Shown piece by piece: positions 38,160-46,385 of a stretch of 64,000 nt of DNA. The first letter of the stretch is position 1, and every line of letters begins with the position of its first letter. The translations under genes and the position numbers were made by a program. The notes below the pieces were generated by a model, which worked only from the letters and a program-made list of their open reading frames with translations, was not told the origin of the DNA and did no database searches. The DNA comes from Myxococcota bacterium (GTDB lineage Bacteria > Myxococcota_A > Polyangia > JAAYKL01), in the NCBI GenBank assembly GCA_030065855.1, contig JASJCT010000022.1, forward strand, positions 114,501 to 178,500, in the 5' to 3' direction.

Positions 38160-41008
38160 CCGCTCGATCGACCTATTTTCAAGAGATGCTGCATCGCCGC
38201 GTTCTCATTCAGTTTATACCCATCGCTGCGCTGCTGTTTATTGAGACCATCGCTTTCAAGGCCGTGCAAATCCACCGCTTGACCGACCATCTTTTGGCCG
38301 GCCCGATCCTCGCGTCAATGGCTCAAGATATCATCTTTATCGGCCCGACCGTGTTGATCGCCGCCTTTTTTTACAGCAATGGCTCGACGTGGCAAAAACG
38401 GCTCGTCAAGATACTGTTCTTCGCAGTGATGGGGTGTGCGCTGCTTGTCACAACATTCAGCAATGGCTACTTTCACGCCACCGGGTCCCTGCTGTCGTGG
38501 CATACAATCCAGTATTGGCTGAGAAACACAGCTGTCACAAACGAGATTATGGCCAGTGAAGCCGGCGTGGGGCAGGTCGCGATTATCGCCTTACAGGTCG
38601 TGTTTCTCATCGCCGCGATACTCATTCCCTTCCATGCCGGTGTTGCGAGATGGGCAAAAAATAAAAAACCCCCATCCCCGGGTCAAACGCGCGGGGTGCT
38701 CTGGGGGTGCCTGGTGGTGTTCGTCGGTTGCCTGTTGCTGCCAAGCCCCAGGGGGAAGACCGCTGCCATCTCCAGGTCTGTTCCGATCACTATTGCCACA
38801 GGCGCCATTGGCGAGATGATTGAGAATTTCGGCAGTGTGGAAATAGCAGCAGAAGAACGCCAGGGCAGCCCCCTGAGGTTCACAACCACCCCGGGCGCGC
38901 CACGGCCCAATATCGTCTTTATTATATTTGAATCGCTCAACTGGAAGCTGTCTGACATCCACACCCCAGGTATCGGGACCACGCCGTTTCTCGCCAGCCT
39001 GGCAGAGAAGAGCGCGGTTATCGAGCACATCTATTCCATCGTGCCCCATACCACCAAGGCGGTGATGCCCCTGTTGTGCGGCATCTATCCCTATTTTCGC
39101 ACCAAGCCAGTCGAAGCGACGCCCGGGATCCTACCGCGGCGATGCCTGGCCCATATCTTGGGCGATATCGGCTACCGCACCGCCTTTTTTCAGCCCGCAA
39201 ATAACTTTGAAAAACGCAGCGGGCTCGTGGCCAACATGGGCTTTGATCTGTTTAAGGGGGCCAAGGATATGCCCACCACGGGCTTTGAATCGATCAGCTA
39301 CTTCGGCTTTGAGGACAAGGTGATGCTCGGGCCGAGCATGGATTGGGTGGATGCAGATGATACGACCCCTTTCTTTTTGACCTATCTAACCCTGGCCACA
39401 CACCACAACTATGTGACCCCACAGTCATTTCCCTATGTCGATTTTAAGAAACCAGATAAGGACCTAAACAACTTTATGAACGCGGTGCGGTATGTGGACA
39501 GCTTTATCAAAGATGTCTTTGACGCTTTTGAAGCCCGGGGGCTGATGGACAATACGGTATTCATCATCGCCGGGGACCACGGGGAGGCGTTTACCGAGCA
39601 CGGCAGGCGTCAACACGACCTCATTATGTGGGAAGAGGGGCTGCGTACAACCGCGCTCATCTACGCCCCCAAATTCTTCCCAGAGGGTACGTCCATCACT
39701 GGCATTCGATCGAACCTGGATTTTGTCCCCACTGTCTGCGATCTCCTGGAGATGACCCTGGTCCAGGGCAAGTTCATCGGCCAGAGCCTGCTGGGACCGG
39801 TGCCCGAGGATCGGGCGCTGTTTCACTCCTGTTGGTTTGAAAAAGAGTGCCTGGCCATGCACAACGGGCCGATTAAGACGATCTACCACTACGAATCCCA
39901 ACCAATGGAAGTCTACGATATCTTTAAAGACCCGCTGGAGCAGGACAACTTGGCCGGGACCGGGCCGTATGACCAAACCTATTTGGATGAAAAAAAGCAG
40001 CAGATGCTGCGGTTTCGAAGCGTCACCAACCAGCAATACAAGGAGTGGCGAAAAGACCTTTCAACAGCACGGGTCACCAGGAAAAAGCCGGCCATGAAAA
40101 CCGATCTCCGCGCCACGTTCGGAAATACCGTTCAGATCACAGGGGTAAACGCGCCTGAGCAGGCAATGGCCGGTACAGCCATCAAAATGGCCTACCTGTT
40201 TAAAAGCATCAACAAGGCAGGACTGCACGATCAGATCTTCGTACACGTGGTGCACGGCCAAAAGTACATCAATGCGGACCACGTTCCCGTGAGGGGGACA
40301 ATGCCGATGCACAGATGGCGACCCGGGGATTACATTTTGGACGAGCAGGCCATTCACATTCCCGGCACCTGGCCGGACGGCGAAGTGAAGGTCTACCTGG
40401 GCGTTTGGAACAAGAGAAAAAATAAGCGGTACCCCATAACAAATGCGTCAGGGGAAACAGACCGGGGTCGGCTGCTCGTGGCCACGATCCCGTTAAAGGG
40501 CGCTGTCCAACGCCAAGAGATATCCATTGATGAGACGCGAAAAAAGATAGCACAATGGATAGGATTTGACCCGCCACAGTACGAAAAAGAAATGGGCGTC
40601 GTGTTTGGCGATGCGATCTCGCTCGAGGGGGTGACCCTAGAGCGGACAAATGTGATGCTGGCCGGTACCGTGGAGATGACCTATGTATTCAAGGCCCTTG
40701 GCAAAGCACTGCCCACCTGGCGCCTTGCGGTCTACCTGATACGAGAAGACGGCTTTACCATGGGAAAAGCCCACACACCCATTGGTGGGCTCTATCCACT
40801 CCACCACTGGCGCGAGGGGGAATACGTGGTGGACCGGCATCGCATTCACATCGACATGTACAGATCAAAAACCGGCACCTACGGGGTCTGGCTTGGTATT
40901 CGCAATGGGTCAAAGCCCGTGCCCGCTGTGGGTAGCGGAGAGATAGACACAAGGGGCCGCGTCCGCATTGGCACCGTTACCATAGCGGAAAAAGATGCGC
41001 GTCAGTGA
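38156..41008 (+). CDS. LtaS-like sulfatase-fold membrane enzyme with two C-terminal repeats
   Basis: A 950-residue enzyme with five N-terminal membrane segments (about 20-180) followed by an alkaline-phosphatase/sulfatase domain beginning RPNIVFIIFESLNWKL. Likely metal and nucleophile residues are the Glu of FES, the Thr of VPHTTKAVM, and Asp-His of AGDHGEAF, with HDLIMWEEGLRTTALIY and LDFVPTVCDLLEM also conserved. LtaS-type enzymes transfer glycerol-phosphate; related ones transfer phosphoethanolamine or cleave sulfates, and I cannot decide which. The C-terminal 300 residues hold two similar domains of about 130 residues (each with W-R-x-G-(D/E)-Y and a VYLGVWN/VWLGIRN strand). Last gene of the glycan operon. 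Confidence 0.82.
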   Translation: MTARSTYFQEMLHRRVLIQFIPIAALLFIETIAFKAVQIHRLTDHLLAGPILASMAQDIIFIGPTVLIAAFFYSNGSTWQKRLVKILFFAVMGCALLVTTFSNGYFHATGSLLSWHTIQYWLRNTAVTNEIMASEAGVGQVAIIALQVVFLIAAILIPFHAGVARWAKNKKPPSPGQTRGVLWGCLVVFVGCLLLPSPRGKTAAISRSVPITIATGAIGEMIENFGSVEIAAEERQGSPLRFTTTPGAPRPNIVFIIFESLNWKLSDIHTPGIGTTPFLASLAEKSAVIEHIYSIVPHTTKAVMPLLCGIYPYFRTKPVEATPGILPRRCLAHILGDIGYRTAFFQPANNFEKRSGLVANMGFDLFKGAKDMPTTGFESISYFGFEDKVMLGPSMDWVDADDTTPFFLTYLTLATHHNYVTPQSFPYVDFKKPDKDLNNFMNAVRYVDSFIKDVFDAFEARGLMDNTVFIIAGDHGEAFTEHGRRQHDLIMWEEGLRTTALIYAPKFFPEGTSITGIRSNLDFVPTVCDLLEMTLVQGKFIGQSLLGPVPEDRALFHSCWFEKECLAMHNGPIKTIYHYESQPMEVYDIFKDPLEQDNLAGTGPYDQTYLDEKKQQMLRFRSVTNQQYKEWRKDLSTARVTRKKPAMKTDLRATFGNTVQITGVNAPEQAMAGTAIKMAYLFKSINKAGLHDQIFVHVVHGQKYINADHVPVRGTMPMHRWRPGDYILDEQAIHIPGTWPDGEVKVYLGVWNKRKNKRYPITNASGETDRGRLLVATIPLKGAVQRQEISIDETRKKIAQWIGFDPPQYEKEMGVVFGDAISLEGVTLERTNVMLAGTVEMTYVFKALGKALPTWRLAVYLIREDGFTMGKAHTPIGGLYPLHHWREGEYVVDRHRIHIDMYRSKTGTYGVWLGIRNGSKPVPAVGSGEIDTRGRVRIGTVTIAEKDARQ

Positions 41009-41043
41009 CGTTAAGAGGAGGCGCTGACCCCGAATCCCAGCGG

Positions 41044-41095
41044 TCCATGATTGTTGGTCCATAATTATTGGTCCATAATTATTGGTCCATTAATC
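41044..41095. repeat. 14-bp direct repeats (TTGGTCCATAATTA)
   Basis: Three tandem copies of TTGGTCCATAATTA-like sequence, with flanking partial copies (GGTCCATGA and an inverted TAATCATAGACC), just upstream of the AAA+ ATPase gene. AT-rich and abruptly different from the neighbours; could be an operator or the edge of an inserted segment. Confidence 0.7.
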
Positions 41096-41129
41096 ATAGA
41101 CCCGCGAGAGATTGCGTGTTATACACAAA

Positions 41130-42278
41130 ATGATGAACGCGTCAGACGACAAACGTTTTTTGTACGATGTTCTCATCGACGAAAAGGACGTTTGCGATCG
41201 AAATCGGGAATTGGGCGAGATGCTTGGTGCCGCGAGAAAAAACAAGCGCATCGTGCTGTTGGCACCTCGGCGATATGGTAAAACGTCCATCGTTAAAAAC
41301 GTTATTGGGAAGGCAGCTTCCGGATTCCGACCCAAACGTCTCGTGCTCGCCGTTGATTTCATGTCGGTCAATTCACTGCGCTCGATTGCATTGAGGCTAA
41401 ACCACGGCATCGGTCAGGGGCTGGCGCGTCGATTTTCTCCGGCCAACTTGCTCGAGCAAGCGTCTCGATTGGTCAAGCGTTTTTCAGTCGGTATGGAGCT
41501 CAATCCGATAACCGGGGCGCCAACCGTTCAAATCAACATGAATCCGGCCCGGGATGAAGAAAACATCCTTTTACTCTCCGACACTATCGTCTCAATATCG
41601 AACCATCAACCACTCATGCTGATTTTCGACGAATTCCAGGACATCGGTTTGGTTCCCGAAGCTGAGGGACTCCTGCGGTCGATGCTGCAGAACGTTAGCC
41701 AAGCGTCTGTCTTTCTCCTTGGTTCCAAGCGGCATCTGATGGAACGTATGTTAGGTGACGCCAATGCCCCGCTATTCGGCTACGGTGACGAAATGACGCT
41801 GGGGCCGATCGCACTCGAAGCCTGGGAACCGTATTTCGACGAGCGACTCGCTCCGCGAGGAGCCGCGATAAGCCTAAGCGCCCTCAAATACCTGGTGGAC
41901 CGGATGTGCGACGTACCCAACGCTATCTGTGAGCTCGGGGCATGGCTTCAGGACTATCACTCCGGGCAGCGGATCGACGAGGCCGCAGTGGAGTCCGCTC
42001 TCGATAACATGGTGGAGCGCAAACAGGGTTATGCTTATCGTCTATCAGGACTGACGGCGATACAACGCCGGCTCTTGTACAACGTGTCGATCATTGGTTT
42101 TGTTGCCGAACCCGCTGGGAAGGAATTCGTCCAGATGACCGGCCTTGCGAAATCCACTGTGGCGAGCGGGCTCAATCAACTCCTCGATCGAGGCATTGTC
42201 GAACAGGAACTAAACCGCGGTTGGCGGCTTTCGGATCCGATCCTCGCACACTACATGAGGCGCCAACGTCCGATATAG
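41130..42278 (+). CDS. AAA+ ATPase (archaeal-type ATPase/ORC-like) with winged helix
   Basis: A 382-residue cytoplasmic ATPase started at the first ATG (41130); a TTG at 41112 is in frame. Walker A is APRRYGKTS, Walker B is LMLIFDEFQD, sensor-like LLGSKRHLME follows, and the C-terminal part forms a winged helix (MTGLAKSTVASGLNQLLDRG). This architecture is that of the 'ATPase domain of archaeal type' NTPases, whose roles are mostly unknown and which often occur in mobile or defence regions. It stands alone, after short direct repeats and before a convergent yitT-like gene. A minimal toxin-, defence- or plasmid-related role is only a guess. Confidence 0.85.
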   Translation: MMNASDDKRFLYDVLIDEKDVCDRNRELGEMLGAARKNKRIVLLAPRRYGKTSIVKNVIGKAASGFRPKRLVLAVDFMSVNSLRSIALRLNHGIGQGLARRFSPANLLEQASRLVKRFSVGMELNPITGAPTVQINMNPARDEENILLLSDTIVSISNHQPLMLIFDEFQDIGLVPEAEGLLRSMLQNVSQASVFLLGSKRHLMERMLGDANAPLFGYGDEMTLGPIALEAWEPYFDERLAPRGAAISLSALKYLVDRMCDVPNAICELGAWLQDYHSGQRIDEAAVESALDNMVERKQGYAYRLSGLTAIQRRLLYNVSIIGFVAEPAGKEFVQMTGLAKSTVASGLNQLLDRGIVEQELNRGWRLSDPILAHYMRRQRPI

Positions 42279-42300
42279 CAGGGACACGCGCCGGTAGCGG

Positions 42301-43185
42301 TCACCGTGGTCTAGACTGTTCTTCTGTCCCCATTCTGTCCTCTTGATCCATGGGATCCAGGGTGAATCCCCTGCCCATTACGTCTCCACTCTCTGTGATC
42401 GAGACAAACGCCACGGGATCGATACTCAGTATGAGCTGTTTTAACTTCACGATTTCGGATCGGCTCACAATGACGTAGACAATCTGGCGCGGCGTGCCAG
42501 TGAATCCGCCCATCGCTTGTAGCAGCGTTACGCCGCGGTCCATCTCCGCCATAATTCTGCGGGCGATCTCGTCGCTCTTCTCAGAAATGATGTGGGCCGC
42601 GCGCATTGTGTAGGCTGCCTCTTGTACGAAATCAACAGTGCGGGTGCCGATAAATATGGCCACCATGGTGTACATGGCCTGCTCCAGGTTCAAGTAGAAG
42701 AGCGATGCAGCGACAATGGCCAGGTCTGCGAAAAACAGGGTTCTACCGATTTTCCAACCAAAGTACTTTTCTAAAATGCGAGCGACAATATCGACCCCGC
42801 CGGTTGTACCGCCAAACCGGAACACAATGCCCAAGCCAATGCCGACAGTGACGCCGGCGTAGAGGGATGCGAGCAGGAGATCGTCGAGTACCAACCGGTA
42901 CCGCCCAAACAAGGTCAGGGCTGCGGCCAAGCACACGGTCCCGAAAATCGTATAAATCAGGGTGTATCGACCCAGCACTTTCCAACCGATGAGGAGCAAA
43001 GGAATATTGATAACGAACGTCGAGAGGCCTGGATCAAGGCCGAATGCGAGCTTTAGGAGAATCGCAATCCCAGTGACACCCCCTTCGGCCAAGTTATTGG
43101 CGATGTTGAAGTAATTCACCCCAAAGCCAACGACGACCGATCCGAGCAGAATCGCCAAAAAATTCTTTAGCCTCAGCTGTCTCAT
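42301..43185 (-). CDS. YitT family membrane protein
   Basis: A 294-residue protein with five or six membrane segments in the first 190 residues (start LAILLGSVVVGFGVNYF, then TTGGVDIVARILEKYFGWKIG) and a cytoplasmic DUF2179 domain of about 80 residues (GVTLLQAMGGFTGTPRQIVY, KQLILSIDPVAFVSI). The family's transport role is not established. Start at 43185 has a strong CAGGAGGTCGCT site; a duplicated copy of that site lies 20 bp further upstream, in frame with an extended ORF. It converges on the AAA+ ATPase gene. Confidence 0.9.
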   Translation of the reverse strand: MRQLRLKNFLAILLGSVVVGFGVNYFNIANNLAEGGVTGIAILLKLAFGLDPGLSTFVINIPLLLIGWKVLGRYTLIYTIFGTVCLAAALTLFGRYRLVLDDLLLASLYAGVTVGIGLGIVFRFGGTTGGVDIVARILEKYFGWKIGRTLFFADLAIVAASLFYLNLEQAMYTMVAIFIGTRTVDFVQEAAYTMRAAHIISEKSDEIARRIMAEMDRGVTLLQAMGGFTGTPRQIVYVIVSRSEIVKLKQLILSIDPVAFVSITESGDVMGRGFTLDPMDQEDRMGTEEQSRPR

Positions 43186-43366
43186 AGCGACCTCCTGAAT
43201 GTCACAGCGACCTCCTGCCACAGGTGTAGCGGTCGGGCAAGGGTATTTTAAACTACGAAAGCCAGCAATGATCCATATGTGGCAAGGGGGTATTCAGCTG
43301 AGTCAATTACCTGTCACATGACCATGACCCCCAGTGGACATTTGGGGGAGGCGGCTGAAGATGAAA

Positions 43367-44452
43367 CTAGTCCTCTCTTCGGGATTGGATGTTGTAATTC
43401 GCTGGATCGACGCCTTCGACGAGGCAGCGGGTGGCCTCCATATCGGCGTCGACCATCATTTTCACGAGCTCGGCAAAGGTCGTGCGCGGCTCCCAGCCCA
43501 GCAGCTGCTTTGCTTTGGTAGCATCGCCCAGCAGGAAATCCACTTCAGCCGGTCTGAAATACCTGGGATCGATGGCCACGAGGACCTTGCCGTCTGTCTC
43601 GGCAACCCCCACTTGGTTGACGCCTGTGCCGTGCCACTTGATGGGCATGCCGGCTTGGGCAAATGCAGCCTCGCAGAACTCCCGCACCGACCGGGTCTGG
43701 CCGCTCGCAATAACAAAGTCGGTGGGCTCGTCCTGCTGCAGGATGCGCCACATGGCCTCGACGTAATCCCCGGCAAACCCCCAGTCCCGCTTTGCGTCCA
43801 GGTTGCCCAGGTACAGGCGGTCTTGCAGCCCGTACTTAATATGGGCGATAGCGCGGGTGATCTTCCGCGTGACAAAGGTCTCGCCCCGCCTGGGGGACTC
43901 GTGGTTGAATAAAATGCCGTTGGTAGCGAACATGTCGTAGGCTTCGCGATAGTTGACCGTGAGGTAAAAGGCATAGGCCTTGGCGCAGGCATAGGGGGAG
44001 CGCGGGTGAAACGGCGTCTTTTCGGTCTGGGGCGTCTCCACGACTTTTCCGAATAGCTCTGAAGAAGAGGCTTGGTAAAACCGGGTCTTGGTACCGGTCT
44101 CCCGGATGGCCTCCAGCAGCCGTACCGTGCCTAGGGCCGTGACCTCGCCCGTGTATTCCGGAACTTCAAAGCTGACCCCCACGTGGGATTGGGCGCCGAG
44201 GTTGTAGATCTCGTCTGGGGACACTTCCCGCAGAATGCGGTTTAGGCTAGAAGCGTCGTTCAAATCGCCGTAGTGCATGACGAAGCTGCGGTTTTGGGCA
44301 TGAGGATCCTCGTAGATATGGTCTACCCGGCCTGTGTTAAACAGGGAGGATCGGCGCTTGACGCCGTGTACGATATAGCCCTTGCTGAGCAACAGCTCTG
44401 CCAGATAGGACCCGTCTTGCCCGGTAATGCCTGTAATCAGCGCGTTTTTCAT
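43367..44452 (-). CDS. gmd: GDP-mannose 4,6-dehydratase
   Basis: A 361-residue NADP-dependent short-chain dehydrogenase converting GDP-mannose to GDP-4-keto-6-deoxymannose, the precursor of GDP-fucose, GDP-rhamnose and GDP-perosamine for surface glycans. The nucleotide motif is [23 protein letters not shown] and YACAKAYAF hold the catalytic Ser/Thr-Glu and Tyr-x3-Lys; [16 protein letters not shown] is the GMD signature. Length is normal. No partner epimerase/reductase gene is in the window. A short AT-rich gap separates it from the divergent lipoprotein gene. Confidence 0.96.
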   Translation of the reverse strand: MKNALITGITGQDGSYLAELLLSKGYIVHGVKRRSSLFNTGRVDHIYEDPHAQNRSFVMHYGDLNDASSLNRILREVSPDEIYNLGAQSHVGVSFEVPEYTGEVTALGTVRLLEAIRETGTKTRFYQASSSELFGKVVETPQTEKTPFHPRSPYACAKAYAFYLTVNYREAYDMFATNGILFNHESPRRGETFVTRKITRAIAHIKYGLQDRLYLGNLDAKRDWGFAGDYVEAMWRILQQDEPTDFVIASGQTRSVREFCEAAFAQAGMPIKWHGTGVNQVGVAETDGKVLVAIDPRYFRPAEVDFLLGDATKAKQLLGWEPRTTFAELVKMMVDADMEATRCLVEGVDPANYNIQSRRED

Positions 44453-44588
44453 ATGTTCTCCATGACCTTTTTTTATTACAGCTGATATTGCAGCAAGTTA
44501 GGCCATGCAACAAGGGTCTGTTCTCCACTTAGGCATCTTTCAGCTGACGTACATTGACCCGAAGTGCTGGCATCACTATCCTAGGGCT

Positions 44589-45200
44589 ATGTTGAGCTCG
44601 GACCGATTGAAAAGCTTGAGCAGGCGTTTATTACCAATGATGCTAACATCAGGGGCAGCGCTGTGCCTGGCCCTGCTCCTGCTGGTCGGTTGCGCGTCCA
44701 AGCCGTTTAAGGCGGGAAAGGGCTGGGACCCGGATGAAGCGGCGTTCTTCGACGATGGGGTCGATTTGGTAGAAGATCTCTCCAGCCTGTCCGGAAGATA
44801 TGCCTATGCCCAGGAGCGGGCGTACGAAGGGAGGATATACCTCTCAGACCTCATCGCCATCGTAGACATCTATTCAATCCAGACGCAAGCGGACTTCGAA
44901 GGGGTGGCGGCCAAGCGAATCCTAGTCCGGGTCGAAGAGGCGCTCTACGGCAGCGCGCCCGATACCGAGATTCAACTCGCAAGTGCTGCAGAAGCCCCGG
45001 GCCACGAGCTCATCCTGCGCAACGAAAACAGGTTGAAAGGCAGGTTTCTGCTGTTTGCCAGGTGGTTCGAACAAGAAAACAACGCCATCGGGCACCACTT
45101 TCACCTCTCTCCCGCATCTGAAGCATTGATAAACGAGTCAAAAAGGCGCCTCCAAGAGAGAAGGCGAGAAGAAGCGGAAGCAGCGGTAAAGAAGAAGTAG
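44589..45200 (+). CDS. Lipoprotein of unknown function
   Basis: A 203-residue protein started at MLSSDRLKSL (44589), the first Met before the signal; the frame is open back to 44505. The signal ends at LLLLVGC (lipobox). The mature part has a short beta-rich region (GRIYLSDLIAIVDIYSI, KRILVRVEEALYG, HELILRNENRLKGRFLLFA) resembling a small OB-like or lipocalin-like barrel, and a Lys/Arg/Glu-rich helical tail. No motif identifies a function. The gene ends 14 bp before a tandem array that belongs to the mobile element to its right. Confidence 0.7.
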   Translation: MLSSDRLKSLSRRLLPMMLTSGAALCLALLLLVGCASKPFKAGKGWDPDEAAFFDDGVDLVEDLSSLSGRYAYAQERAYEGRIYLSDLIAIVDIYSIQTQADFEGVAAKRILVRVEEALYGSAPDTEIQLASAAEAPGHELILRNENRLKGRFLLFARWFEQENNAIGHHFHLSPASEALINESKRRLQERRREEAEAAVKKK

Positions 45201-45214
45201 GGCAGGGCATTGCC

Positions 45215-45389
45215 CCACCACGGGCATGTGTGCCCACCACGGGCATGTGTGCCCACCACGGGCATGTGTGCCCACCACGGGCATGTGTGCCCACCACGGG
45301 CATGTGTGCCCACCACGGGTTTCGAGCCCCCACCGCGGGTTTCGAGCCCCCACCGCGGGTTTCGAGCCCCCACCGCGGGTTTCGAGCCC
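45215..45389. repeat. Two-phase tandem array at element end
   Basis: Five units of 19 bp (CCACCACGGGCATGTGTGC) switch at 45310 to four units of 20 bp (CCACCGCGGGTTTCGAGCCC). The last units run directly into the left terminal repeat of the DUF559 element, and one unit is copied in inverse at the right end. Units abut without spacers, so this is not a CRISPR array. Open frames across it are artefacts. Confidence 0.9.
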
Positions 45390-46058
45390 CCACCCCGGCC
45401 CTCCCCCGGTGGACGCTTGGACGTTGGGGGAGGGGGAATCAGAATTGCGCTTTATCGTGATGTTTGGACGTTGGGGTGGGGTGAGCTATCATGGTCGGAT
45501 AATGGCCGGTAAATCTAGAACTCATCGAACCTCGGATAGGGGAACTATTGCCTTTGCCCGAGAATTGCGTAAGCACCTGACAACTGCCGAGCAGTTGCTT
45601 TGGGCACGGTTGAGAAAAAAATCATTGCTGGGTTTACGGTTCCGCAGGCAGCATCCGATAGGTCCTTTTATCGCTGATTTCTATTGCGCTGAGGCTGGGT
45701 TGGTGATCGAAGTGGACGGCGGAATTCACCACAAACAAGAGCAACAAAAACGGGATAAGCTGAGAGACCAGGCCATTAGCGAACATGGTCTGGCCACGCT
45801 ACGTTTTGACAATCGGGACATAGAAGCCGAATTAGACCGCGTTGTCGAAACAATAGAAAAAAAGCTGATTGAACGAGTCCAAACCCAAAAAGTATTGAAA
45901 ACGCCAACTAAAAATCACCCCTAAGGGCGCTATTCCGCTTCCCCCTCCCCCAACGTCCAAAAGTCCCGATAAAGCGCAATTCTGATTCCCCCTCCCCCAA
46001 CGTCCAAGCGTCCACCGGGGGAGGGCCGGGGTGGGGGCTCGAAACCCGCGGTGGGGGC
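45366..46058 (+). mobile_element. DUF559 element with perfect 92-bp terminal inverted repeats
   Basis: A 693-bp unit. Positions 45366-45457 are identical to the reverse complement of 45967-46058 (92/92 by my base-by-base reading), and the similarity continues inward with mismatches for about 30 bp. The only gene is a DUF559 nuclease-like protein. Related ends occur at 35432-35572 and at 51703-51976, the latter an internally deleted copy. No clear target duplication is visible. I do not know of an established transposon class of this kind, so mobility is inferred from the structure. Confidence 0.7.
45502..45924 (+). CDS. DUF559 (Vsr-like PD-(D/E)XK) nuclease-like protein
   Basis: A 140-residue protein started at MAGKSRTHR (45502). 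The frame is open further upstream but only through terminal-repeat DNA. The DUF559 core is complete: RELRKHLTTAEQLLWARLR, LRFRRQHPIGPFIADFYC (Asp), LVIEVDGGIH (Glu-x-Asp) and ATLRFDNRDIEAELDRVV. The Asp and Glu-x-Asp pattern is that of a very-short-patch-repair-like endonuclease fold, so nicking or cutting activity is plausible. A Lys-rich tail follows. It lies inside the 693-bp inverted-repeat element, and a degraded copy of its 3' end is at 51771-51833. Confidence 0.88.
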   Translation: MAGKSRTHRTSDRGTIAFARELRKHLTTAEQLLWARLRKKSLLGLRFRRQHPIGPFIADFYCAEAGLVIEVDGGIHHKQEQQKRDKLRDQAISEHGLATLRFDNRDIEAELDRVVETIEKKLIERVQTQKVLKTPTKNHP

Positions 46059-46385
46059 GCACATGCCTGGGTGAGGCCGAAAGCCCTTTATCTTGCCTAT
46101 GTCTTTTCAGACAGGGAATTTTTCAAAAAAGAAAAATTTTTTTGGTATTAATGAATTTTTTTAATGACACGGTTGAATTAGTTTGATAATGTCTACCTAA
46201 ACATTTTACTTTGTGCTCCAAAGCCGGATACATACCCTTCCAATGGTGGGGGGGGTCGGGGTGATGCGAACCCAAAATGGAGCTATCTCGTGGGGGCCGG
46301 GCTGAGACATGCCCGGCACCTGCGAGGTGCGCCCTAACACCCGCCGGATCTTTGGATGTGCGCTGAGTAGTTAGGATGTAGACTC
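46059..46385. other. Intergenic region ahead of radical SAM gene
   Basis: 327 bp. The first part is GC-rich and joins the element end. 46100-46200 is strongly AT-rich with T- and A-runs, suitable for a promoter. The last 150 bp are GC-rich with short inverted pieces (ATGCCCGGCACC, GAGGTGCGCCC). I see no recognisable riboswitch. Confidence 0.5.

Noticed and set aside
45215..45389. Possible CRISPR array
   Set aside because: Units of 19-20 bp abut with no spacers, and there are no cas genes in the window. The same applies to 51954-52130.
45210..45501. Open frames (Pro/Gly/Thr/His-rich) through the tandem array leading into DUF559
   Set aside because: They translate only repeat and terminal-repeat DNA; DUF559 homology begins after the ATG at 45502.
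46290..46380. Possible TPP riboswitch (GGGCTGAGA, then CACCTG)
   Set aside because: The GAACCTGATC-type core and the closing GTAGGGAA are missing, and the downstream gene is not a thiamine gene.
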